The position numbers and the translations under genes are program-made. The notes under the pieces are model-generated. The model was not told the origin of the DNA. It was given only the letters and a program-made list of their open reading frames with translations, and searched no databases. Below, one piece after another: positions 22,540 to 32,330 of a stretch of DNA of 64,000 nt; position 1 is the stretch's first letter; every line of letters begins with the position of its first letter. The DNA lies in NCBI RefSeq assembly GCF_003265705.1, contig NW_020313168.1, positions 2,139,022 to 2,203,021 on the forward strand, read 5' to 3'. This DNA is from Callorhinus ursinus (lineage: Eukaryota > Chordata > Mammalia > Carnivora > Otariidae).

Positions 22540-22745
22540 AGCACAGGGCCTCCAACTTACTGCTCAACCACTCATGGGAGGAAAGTACAGACCTACATAG
22601 AGAAACACAGAGAGAATGATCAAGTAGATGAGGGACGATGTAAACAACTGGTGAATCTGGGTAAAGGGTATAGGGGAATTCACTGTACTATTCTTACAAT
22701 TTTTCTGTAAGTTTGAGATTACATCAAAACCAAAAAACAGACAAT
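22540..22745 (+). mobile_element. L1 3'-terminal fragment
   Basis: CAACTGGTGAATCTGGGTAA, AGGGTATAGGGGAATTCACT and CTTACAATTTTTCTGTAAGT are words of a frequent L1M 3' terminus, ending in an A-rich tail. Confidence 0.75.
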
Positions 22746-23529
22746 AGTGCAAGTCAAGAACAAAAGCCACATCTGAAAGTTAATTGGCGGGGGAGGAAGG
22801 GGGTGGTCAAATGATCACATGTTCTCCACGGCCGCCTGGGGGCACACCCCCGCACCCCACCCCTGCTCCGGCAGAGCTGCACCTGTCTGACAACTTGAGG
22901 CTCAAGAACATGATTAAAGCATTAATTATCATGTCAAACATTTCCTGGGATGGCATTTTCTATATATTTAACTTACAAAAAGAAAAGGTGTCAAACTTCA
23001 GCTCTACTGAAACAAGTATGGTAGATGCCCCAAGTACTTTTTTAATGTCTTCGGAATAAAAGGAGGAAAGAGTCAGAAACCTGGAGGACACCATCTATAT
23101 ATAATCCACACGCTATCTTGTTAAAACTCTAGCTTTAGAATTCTACAAGGTGATAATGAGGAGAAATGTTCTTATCCATTTCAGGACTCTTCCACGGCAC
23201 ACTGTTCAAAATGGAACACGGCACATTTTTTAAAGCAGGTTAAAAAAAAAAAAAATCTGTGTAGATGGTCCCTTTGTGGCTCCTGAGCTTCCCATGACGA
23301 ATGCCAACAGCAAGTTCCTATGTTTCAAGTGCAGAGAGAGGGTGCCTGCACTGGCCACCCGCTCTTTAACCTGCAAGGCCTGACCAGCCTCTAGATCCCA
23401 CCACCTCGACAGTCGCCCTCCTGCTGTGGCTGCCTGGCTTTGGGCATGGTTTCTCACTTGGATTCCCAAAACTCCCTTTTCCAGTTGGCATTCCCACCTC
23501 CGGTCCCACCCCTCCAAACCCTCCACTCC
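22746..23529. other. Unclassified intronic DNA
   Basis: No gene or named repeat; a poly-A run sits at 23242-23254. Confidence 0.5.
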
Positions 23530-23880
23530 ACCCACGGTCAAAAATACCTTTCAAAACACAAATCTCTGTATGATATCGCCCCCCCTTAAATCCATAAGCA
23601 GCTCCCCACCATCAAGCACATCAACTGTCATTCGATGCTGAGAGTTCCACGCTGGGTCAATGGGACGGATCTGTATGTTTCATAAATGCAGTTCAATTCA
23701 AATAATTTACTTACTTAATATCAGTGCAAAGCTTTCCCTATAATCATGCCCTTCTCACCTGTAAGCACACATGACAGTGTATTACAAATTTGGTGTTGAT
23801 GTGTCTGTCCGTCCTACTAGATCCTAGGGTTCCAGAGAGCATAGCACCCTACAGGAGAGCAATACACTTTTGTTGTACTG
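23530..23880 (+). mobile_element. Possible L2 fragment
   Basis: CTTTCAAAACACAAATCTCT followed by ATAAGCAGCTCCCCACCATC, and later CTACTAGATCCTAGGGTTCC, fit the L2 order weakly. Confidence 0.4.
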
Positions 23881-24225
23881 AAGTAAAGACTTCTGGCTAC
23901 TTTCCCCTGCCATACTCGGACAGATGTTCCTTCACTCCCAGGATAAGACACTACTGGGTAAGCAACAGAGTGATCCCCTCCAGGACACATGCCAGGGGTC
24001 CGGGGCAGCCGGAGGCCCTAATGGTTACATATCAGGCGACTGCCTTCACAACCCCACAGAGCTCTTCACAAACACAAGCTCCAGAATGGAAAGGGCCTAA
24101 CAGATCCCTTTTAGGTCTGCTACCTAATTTCTGGTCCTCTCTGCTTGATATTTTTGGCCAACCACCTGATATCCTCAAGCCCTGCTTCCTAATTTAAGTC
24201 TGACGCCCACTTTCTTTTAACTACA
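23881..24225. other. Unclassified intronic DNA
   Basis: No repeat or gene recognised. Confidence 0.5.
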
Positions 24226-25140
24226 CAAACGAGTCTCAAACTCTTGATGATGGGACACCTTTACTTATGCTCAAAGACTACTGAAGACTCCCAAAGAGCT
24301 TATTCTATGAGCTCTTATCAGTACTTCTCAGTACATTCCATGTTAGAGGTTAAGGCCAAAAAGGAAAAAAAAAAAGGAATGTATTTCTTCATTCATTCAT
24401 TTAAAAATTATAAACTCATTAAATATTTAAATAGATATTTCTATGAAAAATAACTGTATTTTCAAAAAATCATTAGATAAGTGACAGCTTTTTGCAAATC
24501 TCTTTAACGTCTGCCTTCACAGAAGACAGCTGGACTCCATATTCTGTTTCAGTCTGCTGTAACGCACTGTTTTGGTCAAAGTAGATGCACAAACTCTGAC
24601 CTCACAAAGATGTGCAGGCCAAAAGAGAAGAAGTACCAGCATATCCAAATAACTGAGAATATTCTTCTTTCACTTCAAGTCAAAACTCAGTAACTGTAGT
24701 TTCTTAAGGGTTAGCGGCAATCTATCTGCACAGAACACAAAATAGGATACCAAACCTAGACGAAGACTGGGCTTTTTATCCCTCACTATGTTAAAATCCA
24801 CTGGCCTCACTTTGAGTAAATCTTTTGCCCATGGATGATTTTGTGATATCATGGACTGGTCATCTGGAAATACTGGTTCACTGAATTATGCAGATGTTCC
24901 AAATGTGGACACACTTTGTTCTACATTTCACATCCAAAAAAAAAAAAATCCTATTCATTCTACCACCACGGTCTCATTGGAAGAGTCTAAAGTGTGGGAA
25001 GCTGGGAAGTTCACCGTGGCAGACACCAGTTCTCCAAAACTCTTGATTTTCACCTGAAAGCTCAAATTTTATCCCTAGCAACAAATCCTGTTGGTCTTTT
25101 CCTTGGAGTGATAGCTCATTTTGTTCATTTTCAAGACGCA
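24226..25140 (+). mobile_element. hAT-Charlie type DNA transposon, long relic
   Basis: Begins CAAACGAGTCTCAAACTCTT, a diverged hAT terminal sequence. ACTCCCAAAGAGCTTATTCT, TATTTCTATGAAAAATAACT, TTTTTGCAAATCTCTTTAAC and GAAGACAGCTGGACTCCATA then follow the order of a common mammalian Charlie-type element. The match is good to about 24740. Further pieces to about 25140 (CTCCAAAACTCTTGATTTTC) probably belong to the same element, with no frame preserved. The right inverted-repeat end was not found. Exact family name is not assigned. Confidence 0.6.
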
Positions 25141-25487
25141 CCTGCCACAGACCCAAGCCTGAGAGCCCAGAGCTGCTCGTTAGCCTGTCAGGTGCAGCAC
25201 ACACACCCCTCGGCAGAAGGGCAGCGGGCGCACTGCATGGGAAGGCGGGCACCGCGGAGCCAAGATCAAGAAGACCAATACGTTTTACTGCACCATCAAA
25301 GGCATTCTCAAGTGGAGTGGAATTCTTTACTGTAAATGCACAGCCGTGAAGAAAACAGTGGACCAGCACCGTCCGGTGCCACCACCCTGATTCCTGCGAA
25401 GGTGCCAGGGGTTTACCCACATCACATCTGCACCATCTGTGCAGATCCCAACACAGAGAGTACGAAAGGCCAGTGCTACCTTGCATT
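25141..25487. other. Unclassified sequence, open on the minus strand
   Basis: The minus strand is open over 24974-25486, but the reading runs through the Charlie-like relic. A possible internal transposon segment (GACCAATACGTTTTACTGCA) is here. I could not assign it to a family. Confidence 0.35.
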
Positions 25488-25603
25488 ATTATTTTTTTTA
25501 AGATTTTATTTTTAAGTCATCTCTACACCCAACGTGGGGCTTGAACTCATGACCCCAAGATCAAGAGTCACTCGGTCCACCGACTAAGCCAGCCGGGCGC
25601 CCC
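25488..25603 (-). mobile_element. Short SINEC-type copy, antisense
   Basis: TTTTTTTTAAGATTTTATTT, CAACGTGGGGCTTGAACTCA and terminal CAGCCGGGCGCCCC. It is only about 115 bp and lacks the GA-rich (CT-rich) middle, so it is either a short subfamily or an internal deletion. Confidence 0.88.
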
Positions 25604-26085
25604 TGCCTTATACTATCATTGGAATAGGGGTCAGGGGAACCCAGGGCCTGGAGCCCACCGCAGGAACGGCTGAGCTGCAGCATTGGCACTGTTCTCTGTC
25701 TGGTTTTATATCCCCACCACCACCCCAGCCACCTTCCCAACACACTTGGTTATAGACTCCAGAGCCTCACAATGTGAACTTTTCAGTGGCACATTGTGAC
25801 ACCATTCTAGGCTTTGCTTCACAAGTCCGCCTCCCTCATTGCTAGCCATCCAGCTTCGGTCCCTTCGGCAAGCCACTTAATGAAGGCCTCACCTCCTCAC
25901 CCGTCACCTGGAGACAACCCTTCCCACCCAGGTAAGGTGCTGGCAGCCTTAAAGAACACACCCTCTGTGGAAGCCCTTTGCAAACTATGCATTTTTTCTG
26001 CAGTCTGTCTTCACCATGTGCGAAGCACCGGCCTGACAGAAAACTCAGGTCCAGGGGTGAGGATATAACTAAAAATACCAGAGAA
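25604..26085. other. Mostly unclassified; possible MIR at 25850-25960
   Basis: GGCAAGCCACTTAATGAAGG, followed by CCTCACCTCCTCACCCGTCA, is weakly MIR-like. The rest is unassigned. Confidence 0.4.
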
Positions 26086-26089
26086 AGCA

Positions 26090-27170
26090 AGTGCTCATGA
26101 GTGGCTGGGGAGTTGCTTTAGATGAGATAATCTGGGAAGGCCTCTCTGAGGAAGTGACCCAGCAGCTGAGAGAGGAGGACCAGAGGGAGCCAGGCGTACA
26201 AAGAGCAGAGGATAGAGCGTTCCAGGTCTTTCCATCCAGGAAGCAGAAAAGGCAGGGGGGGCCAGATCACGAAGCTTTGAGCACCAGGGTGAGGCATCCG
26301 CATTCTCCTCCAAGCACTTGGGAAGCCAGGAGAGGGCCAGTCAGGAAGTAACAGAATCTGATTTACACCCGTGAGAGATCCCTCTGGCCACAGCATGAAG
26401 AATCAGTTGTAGGGCAGAATGCATGTGGGGAGACGGGTCAGGATGCAAGTCTGGTCATCCAGACAAAAGATGGCAGCTGCCTGGACTGGGCTCGCAATGG
26501 GTGGAGACAAAGCGAGGCGGTCCAATGTAAGATGCACTTTGATGGCAAAGCTGACAGGCTCTACTTGTGAGCTGGACAGGGCCATGAGGAGGGGAGGAGG
26601 AAAGACGGACGGGTAAACCCTGGATTGACAGCATGAACACTTGAGTGGGGGCGGTGGCCCTGTGCTGAGGCGGAGAATATGCTAAAGCAGAGCGGGTGCT
26701 CGGGAGCTCCAGGGCCAGGTCAGAAGTGAAGACCTCAGATGTGCGAGTCACTGGTGCGTGAACCGCACGTAAATCATGAGCCTAGACAAGACCCGCTGGT
26801 GAGAGGCCTACACAGCAAAGAGGGAGGGCCCAAGATCAAGTTCTAGAGCGCTCCACACTGAGCTGTCAAACAGCAAAGGGGTCTGAGGAGGAGTGATGAG
26901 ACCCCGGAGGGAGACCCGGAGTTTCGGGAAGACAAGGAAGCAGGTGAGGAGAGTCTCGGGGGGAGAGAGTGGCCCACTGCGGAACGCTGAGGAGAGCACA
27001 AACAAGGTAAGGACAGAGAAGTGACGTTTAGATTTAGCAACCAATGATGGCCTGTGGAGCGTGGTCTCAATGCCAGGCAGGGAGCCTAACTGGAGTAGAT
27101 GAGAGAGGATGCAAGGTGAGCGATGTAGGGTTACCCGTCTACTGTCCATACGGTACTCTGATGCATCCAC
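26090..27170 (-). mobile_element. L2-type LINE remnant, antisense
   Basis: Antisense words run in order: GGAAGGCCTCTCTGAGGAAG (reverse of 'cctcagagaggccttccc'), GGGCCAGATCACGAAGCTTT, GAAGCCAGGAGAGGGCCAGT, CTCTGGCCACAGCATGAAGA and TCATCCAGACAAAAGATGGC. Near 27030, GTTTAGATTTAGCAACCAAT extends the same pattern. The block carries no intact frame. Confidence 0.6.
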
Positions 27171-28102
27171 TCGGCTTCCTCCATGGCTGATTCAAAGTAC
27201 AGCTTACAAAGCCAGGTGACAATGAGTCGAGAGACGGGTTTGAGAAATGGCTCATCATTTTATACCTACGTCTCCTACCCACGTGTAGGTACAGTGTGTG
27301 TGTGTCTGTGATTTTAGGAGCAACAGCTCTCTAGCCTCCCTGATTCTGTCCCACACGTGTGTGGTAAAGATGAATCTGAGACCAAATGTTCCCACATGCC
27401 CACTCTCCAGTAGGAGAATGAACTTGGTGACAACCATAAAGTATCACAGCAAAACACAAATGGGGAACATGTATACACATCAGCATTAGCCACAGGCCTA
27501 TGAATGATTCATTTTGAGCTGTAATTTATACAAGTCTAATTATTTGCAAATTACAAGCCAAAGATACTATTGATGCATATACGTATCATTCATTATACAT
27601 AGAATTCACCAAATGACAAACTAATTTGATAATAGCAGTATTCAACTAACAGTAGCTTAGTAATTAAAATGCAATAATACTGGCATTTGAAAACCAGCAC
27701 TGATCCAAAACAAAAATTGTGGGAATCCCAACTGAGAGTGGGCAAGTGCTGTAGCTCTCTCTGAGGATGCCAAACGTTGAGAGGCAGAAAACTTTTTAGG
27801 GCCATCAGTCAACTTTAGTGAAGATGTCAATTTTAGGAATCCTTACTTCATTCAACAGGACACCAATAGGTAACCACCAACATACACACAAAATAAAAGT
27901 ATCTGGAGTTACACATGGATCACAGGAAGAAGCAGAGGCTGCGTATGGGTTTAGGGCAGTCAATGGCGTACCAGGGCGAGTGGCATGAGTAGGCCCTACT
28001 CCGGGACCACATGGCCCACGCGTGTCGCGTTACTATAGTGCTCCTCCAACACACTGGGGGCGGGGGAGGCAGGGGAGACAGCCCGGCCCGGATGCCTGCG
28101 CG
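27171..28102. other. Unclassified intronic DNA
   Basis: AT-rich at 27430-27900; the rest mixed. No named repeat or gene. Confidence 0.5.
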
Positions 28103-28147
28103 CTCAAGATGCCTAGAATCAAGATGCCACTCAAGATGCCTAGAATC
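28103..28147. repeat. Short tandem duplication, 27-bp period
   Basis: CTCAAGATGCCTAGAATC occurs at 28103-28120 and again at 28130-28147, with AAGATGCCA between. Local slippage-type duplication. Confidence 0.85.
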
Positions 28148-30085
28148 GGAGTGGCTGTCTGGTGTTGAGGGAACAGAGCACAAGTCACACCCAGGTAACC
28201 CACTGGCGAGAATCAGCCCCACAAATGGGGTTTGTGTGAACTGCAGTGTTGGACTCCTTCGTGTTTTATAACATCTGAGAGAGTGCCAACATTTTTAAAC
28301 TGGAAGGCTTCACATTAAAAAAAAAAAAAAAAAAAGTCTTCTGGCTTCTCAAAGAAAAAGAAAAAAGAGAAAGGAAGCCATCTGGCTGAGGCCCACCTGC
28401 CCCTTCAGCTGTTGTGGCCTGTGCTCCCCAGAACCCACCCTCCAGACAATCGGACACAAGTCACTGTCAGCTGCCACTTATCTCTGAACCTATGCGTTCT
28501 TCTCTCTGGCCTGCTTCCTTCACTTATGCTACCTCCCAGCTATTAGCATCATTTGGATTTGCAACCTTTGTCCTGGCAGGGGTGCTAAAAGGTCCCCTGG
28601 GTCTGAGTCCGAGGAAGAGATGATGAGGACTGTTATGATGCCAAGCTCTCACACACTGAACTGAAAACATCAGCTTCTGATTTTCTTCTTCATTAAACAC
28701 CTTGCAAAGGTCAGACACAGCAAACGTCCTCCCCTGGCTCTTTTCTAAGGAGTAATCTCAGTAATTACTCAGACTCAGACCTTTTCTCTTAATAACCTAC
28801 GATGAACTTATCAGGGAATGCTGATCATTCACAAATTAATGTTTTAATTAAAAGGTCAAAAATATATCCATTAATCAGTTTGAACAGTTTGAGCATTGGT
28901 TAGGGTAGCAGAGGGAACCACATTTCAAAAGAAAAAAAAAAGTCCTCCAAATAGAATGGAAAAAAAAAATGATTAGACAGTTACTTTACAATAAGTTTCT
29001 TTTTATATATGCATAACAACCACAAAAGCTTTTAACTATGAATTAGTATTAAAGATGTCGATAAGACAGACTTTATACAATCTCTTCCAATAAACATCTC
29101 TTTTACTCCTTAAACTACCTTTGGATGAAACAAATTTTCCGAAGCCAAATCAATAACTGAAGGACTGCTTACTAGTGACTGACTATGGTAGAATTACCAT
29201 AACTTAGGTGATCTTACATAGATTCAGCATCATATACGAAAAACAATAATCTTACACAAGCATATTCATAAGCCCAGAGCACTCACACTGTAATGTAACA
29301 CCAACTACCCTTCTTCTAACACTGAAATGTCTAAATAAATACAGTCTTGAAGGAGAAATCATAAAAAGACAAACTTTAAGTGTGCACAGATGAGAGGGTC
29401 CCACCCTTTTGCTTTAGAGACCAGGAAATAGAGGTTAATTAAGGACAGGTTCACCAAAATTGGCTGTTTTCTTTCCTACTAGCCGCTTGTGAGTCACTGT
29501 TCACGCTCCAACACCATGGAGACCCCCTAAAATCTGGGCCCAAGTTCCAACCCATCATCCTCTAAATCTACCGGGGGAGAAAGTCTGTCTCCAAGCTACG
29601 GCAACATGACACCACATAAAAGGAGGAAAAGTCTGGATTCAAGACAAGCTGTTTAGAAAGCCATGATGAAGTTCATTGTAACTTTAAAATAACTTTGCAT
29701 TAATTTGTTACCAGCTAAACATTTCCCAGTAATGTTGTTTCTCAACACAGCACTTCGCAGAGCCTGGACAAAAAAAGTAAACCAGCCACAGAAGCAGGCT
29801 AACCACGTGGGTACAAGTATTCTAGCCCAAGGTGTCTCTCCTCCAGTGTTAACAGCACTAAGTATACCAAAGAGTCCGGGAACACTTGCAACGCTGTACT
29901 TTCGAACTTGGTTAACTTTTATTGTCTGAACCGAAACTTAGTTTGAGTTAAAGTAACATTATCCAGTGCATAACTCCCAACCAAAACACCCTTGTTCCAT
30001 TTACAACCAAAAACTAGAGTCTGAAATGGCTCGTGCTTTTTTAGTTGACTTGCAACATGTGGCTGGGAAAAAATACGCTGCTTTC
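28148..30085. other. Mostly non-repetitive intron DNA next to the RPTOR first exon
   Basis: Apart from poly-A at 28318-28335 and A-runs near 28930-28970, no interspersed repeat is recognised over nearly 2 kb, which is unusual for this window. The part at 28730-29400 is AT-rich with homeodomain-like TAATTA words (TAATGTTTTAATTAAAAG near 28838) and a small inverted repeat, GAGTAAT...ATTACTC, at about 28750-28770. It may hold intronic regulatory DNA, which is inference. Confidence 0.45.
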
Positions 30086-30167
30086 CCTAGGGCACTCTTC
30101 TGGCTCGGAACTTTCTTCGTGGAAAAAAACTACCAAGGTCCAAGGGGCGCAGCCGGAATCCACTTAC

Positions 30168-30329
30168 CCGATCCTTCATCCTCCAGCTCTGGGCTAAGGA
30201 TTTGGAGCCCTCGATTTTCTCACAGTGCCTCTTTTTCATAAAAGCCAAAGGCAGGTTCCAGTCTGTGAGGTCGGCCTCATCTTCCTCCCCGAGCCCCAAA
30301 AGAGGGGACTGCAGCATCTCGGACTCCAT
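30168..30329 (-). CDS. RPTOR: RPTOR (raptor), first coding exon, residues 1-54
   Basis: This exon encodes the N-terminus of raptor, the mTORC1 scaffold of about 1335 residues. Raptor recruits TOS-motif substrates such as 4E-BP and S6K to mTOR and acts with Rag GTPases at the lysosome. Reading from the ATG at 30327-30329, the peptide starts MESEMLQSPLLGLGEEDEAD and ends SWRMKDR, which I recognise as raptor residues 1-54. The caspase-like RNC domain, HEAT repeats and WD40 propeller are on later exons outside this window. The last codon CGG is followed by GTAAGTG, a strong splice donor (30167 downward), giving a phase-0 junction. An in-frame TAG lies at 30393-30395 with no ATG between, so this is the first in-frame ATG. 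G follows the ATG and C is at -3, a moderate start context. The frame is intact. The gene continues to coordinates below 1. Confidence 0.97.
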
Positions 30330-30517
30330 CAGGGGGGGAGGGGGTGGGGGAGTCCTTGGCAGCAAGCGCTCGAGAACCTCCAGCCTTAAAAACTAGCGTA
30401 CACCAGAACTGGTGAAATTAGAATCAGGAGAGGGGGGGTGGAAAAAGAAATGAATGGGGAGCGTGCGGAGCCCCTTCTCTCCGAACTCTGCGCGGGAAGG
30501 CGAAGGAGGTGGGAAGA

Positions 30518-30549
30518 GCCGGGGCGGGGGGCGGGGGGGAGCGGGGCCG
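30518..30549 (+). promoter_or_regulatory. G-run cluster with G-quadruplex potential
   Basis: Runs of four to seven G separated by single C or A bases (core GGGGCGGGGGGCGGGG) on the plus strand, which is the template strand for RPTOR. The same bases form overlapping GC boxes for SP/KLF factors. Confidence 0.7.
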
Positions 30550-30819
30550 ACCGAGGAGCTCCGCGCAGACACACACGCCCCCAGACCCCAGGCCACTGGC
30601 TGCTTCCCAGGCTGTACGTCTCCGGAGGGGCTGCAAGCGAAGCTGTCAAAGGCGCGACGGACTTCAGGCCTCACGATGACCCTACTCTCGGCCTCCACGC
30701 CTCAACCGATCCGAGCACAGGAAGGCCGCCTGCTCTCGGTGCCGGTTCGCCGACTATAGGCGGAGGCCTCCGGTCGAGCGGAAGAGGTTCGGAGCGCGTC
30801 GGGTTTCCCGCAGCCCCTC

Positions 30820-30879
30820 TCAGCCCTGCGGGTCCCGCACTCGCCGGAGCTGCTGCACCCAGGGCCAGGACCGGCCCAT
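30820..30879 (-). other. Candidate uORF in the RPTOR leader (19 codons)
   Basis: An ATG at 30877-30879 opens a frame of 19 codons (starting MGRSWPWVQQ) closed by TGA at 30820-30822, ending 490 bp before the raptor ATG. It is functional only if the transcript includes this segment. Start context has GGGC after ATG (G at +4). Confidence 0.45.
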
Positions 30880-31097
30880 CGTGCTCGTCCGCAGCCGGCT
30901 CCTCAGCCCCGGATCCGCGCGGCCTGGCCGGTCCTGGCCTCCGGCCCCGTGGCTCTCTCCTGCCTGAGGACCAGTCCTGAGAAAAGGGCGACACGGAGGC
31001 GCGAAGAAGACAGGTAGTGTGGGCTTATTGGCTTTGGAGAGTTTCGCCCTCTGGTTTGAAGCTGCAGTGAAACTCCTCTCATCAGCACATCAAGGAG

Positions 31098-31108
31098 GAC
31101 GCCATGTT
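31098..31108 (-). promoter_or_regulatory. YY1-like motif (AACATGGCGTC)
   Basis: On the minus strand the sequence reads AACATGGCGTCC, matching the YY1 consensus AAnATGGCG, in the same orientation as RPTOR. Such motifs usually lie just downstream of the transcription start of housekeeping genes, supporting initiation slightly above 31.1 kb. Confidence 0.7.
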
Positions 31109-31114
31109 ACCAAG

Positions 31115-31131
31115 ACCCAGCATGCATCGCG
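31115..31131 (+). promoter_or_regulatory. ZNF143/STAF-like site
   Basis: ACCCAGCATGCATCGCG agrees with the ZNF143 consensus core CCCAGcATGC plus a GCG tail. It lies 7 bp from the YY1-like motif. Pairs of this kind are typical of CpG promoters, often bidirectional. Confidence 0.7.
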
Positions 31132-31218
31132 CTCTACGGCGTGACCAACAGGCCAAACTTCCTCAGAGCGTTCTGGCCGCGCTTCCCAGGGTGCGGAAAG
31201 AGAAAGTCCCCCTTCTTC

Positions 31219-31232
31219 GTTGCTATGGTTAC
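31219..31232. promoter_or_regulatory. RFX X-box-like motif
   Basis: GTTGCTATGGTTAC is a near-palindromic X-box (consensus GTTGCCATGGCAAC, two or three changes). RFX-type motifs occur in ciliary and some housekeeping promoters. It sits about 90 bp upstream of the ZNF143-like site relative to the minus-strand gene. Confidence 0.6.
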
Positions 31233-31239
31233 CACGATT

Positions 31240-31711
31240 CAGCTTTCCAGAGTTTATGGCGTTCATTCAGTAGATACGTGATATCAGTCAATCCTACAAA
31301 TGAAACTATGTCAATTTAATTAATTTTGAAAAAAGCTTTTTATTGTTACAAACGGACCTACATGCTCCTGAAATTAAAGGAATTGACCCCCCCCCCCGTT
31401 GTTTCTTCCAGATTTTGAAAAGGCAGCAAAAGCTTCAGAAAGAACCACTGATAATATTACAAAAGAAGATAGTTGCGGGGGGGGGGGTGTTGCGCGAGTA
31501 TCCTCCGCAGTATCAATCAGATTTTCTTTGTTTTTTTCCAGGGAATACACCCCGGGGGAAAATTAATTTCGGTGATTACAATTTCTTATTGAATCCATCT
31601 TATTTTCTGAGCAGTTTATTCTTCTTTTGATATAGTTTCATGTGCAAACAAGTAAAAGCTACAGGTGTCGATGCATGGAGGCATGCCTCCTGCTTTATTT
31701 CTCTACTCAGG
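31240..31711. other. AT-rich upstream DNA with C12 and G10 runs
   Basis: Non-repetitive by eye. It contains a C run at 31388-31399 and a G run at 31478-31487. No divergent gene on the plus strand can be shown. Confidence 0.5.
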
Positions 31712-31722
31712 AAACATTGCTT

Positions 31723-31919
31723 TTTAAAAAAGATTTTATTTATTTATTTGAGAGAGAAAGAGAGCAGGGGGAGGGGCAGAGGGACAGAGAGAATCTCAAG
31801 GAGACTCCCCGATGAGTGCAGAGCCCAATGCGGAGCTGGATCCCTTGACCCTGAGATCTTGACCTGAGCGGAAACCAAGAGTTGGACTCTCAACCAACTA
31901 ATCCGCCCAGGCGCCCAGT
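31723..31919 (-). mobile_element. SINEC copy, antisense, with 11-bp TSD
   Basis: Poly-A/T start TTTTAAAAAAGATTTTATTT, GAGA-rich middle, CCCTGAGATCTTGACCTGAG and terminal CCGCCCAGGCGCCC. The duplication AAACATTGCTT lies at 31712-31722 and 31920-31930. It is the SINE nearest the RPTOR promoter, about 0.6 kb upstream. Confidence 0.96.
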
Positions 31920-32094
31920 AAACATTGCTTATTTACAATATGTGCAGAACTGTGACCTCCTGCACAAGGAGGGAACATAAAGCCGAATGCAGCATGCAGG
32001 GCCTGCCTTCAGTGAACACAGTGTTAGTGAAACACACATGGACCCGTTCGATAAAGCTGGGCAGGCAGCAAAGAGGCTGGTCTTCCCTCTGCAT

Positions 32095-32330
32095 TTGGGC
32101 TTTGGGGTCAGGTGCACCTGGATCCAAATCTTGACTTAACCACTTTCCACCCCTTAAACTTGGTCAATTCTCTAACGAGTTCAGCCTCAGTTTCCTCAGC
32201 TATAAAACCAGGATGATAATACCCACCTTGAAGGATACAATTAACCGGTGAAAGTGCCTAGTATAGTATGAACGCCCAATACAATGCTAGCAATGATCTT
32301 TCCATAGCTAGAGTGAAACCTAGCAACTGT
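32095..32330 (+). repeat. MIR, sense, nearly full length
   Basis: TTTGGGGTCAGGTGCACCTG (box A/B region derived), TCAGTTTCCTCAGCTATAAA, AATTAACCGGTGAAAGTGCC and a terminal GAACGCCCAATACAATGCTA match MIR order. Confidence 0.92.

Larger units (their letters stand above)
30330..31110 (-). other. RPTOR: RPTOR 5' leader and proximal promoter (inferred)
   Basis: Sequence upstream of the raptor ATG on the minus strand is GC-rich with many CpGs. It carries a C-rich stretch directly before the start codon (complement of 30331-30352), a candidate 19-codon uORF, and a GC-box/G-run cluster. The transcription start cannot be fixed from sequence. Motif positions at 31098-31132 suggest initiation near 31.1-31.2 kb, with the leader then about 0.8 kb. 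No intron within the leader is apparent. Confidence 0.6.
30420..31200. promoter_or_regulatory. RPTOR: CpG-island promoter of RPTOR
   Basis: CG dinucleotides are dense here and sparse in most flanking DNA. GC boxes are present (for example GGGGCGGGG at 30521-30529), an E2F-like TTTCCCGC lies at 30804-30811, and an inverted CCAAT box (ATTGG at 27-31 of 31000, that is 31027-31031) is on the strand expected for the minus-strand gene. No TATA box is evident, which fits a housekeeping gene. Exact island limits need a CpG calculation. Confidence 0.85.

Noticed and set aside
30330..30365. N-terminal extension of raptor by 12 codons
   Set aside because: The extension would start at TTG; an in-frame TAG lies upstream at 30393-30395 with no ATG between, and raptor is known to start MESEM.
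30671..30994. 107-codon frame in the RPTOR leader, minus strand
   Set aside because: Its apparent start is GTG, not ATG, and the composition reflects the CpG island. Only the 19-codon ATG frame was kept as a candidate uORF.
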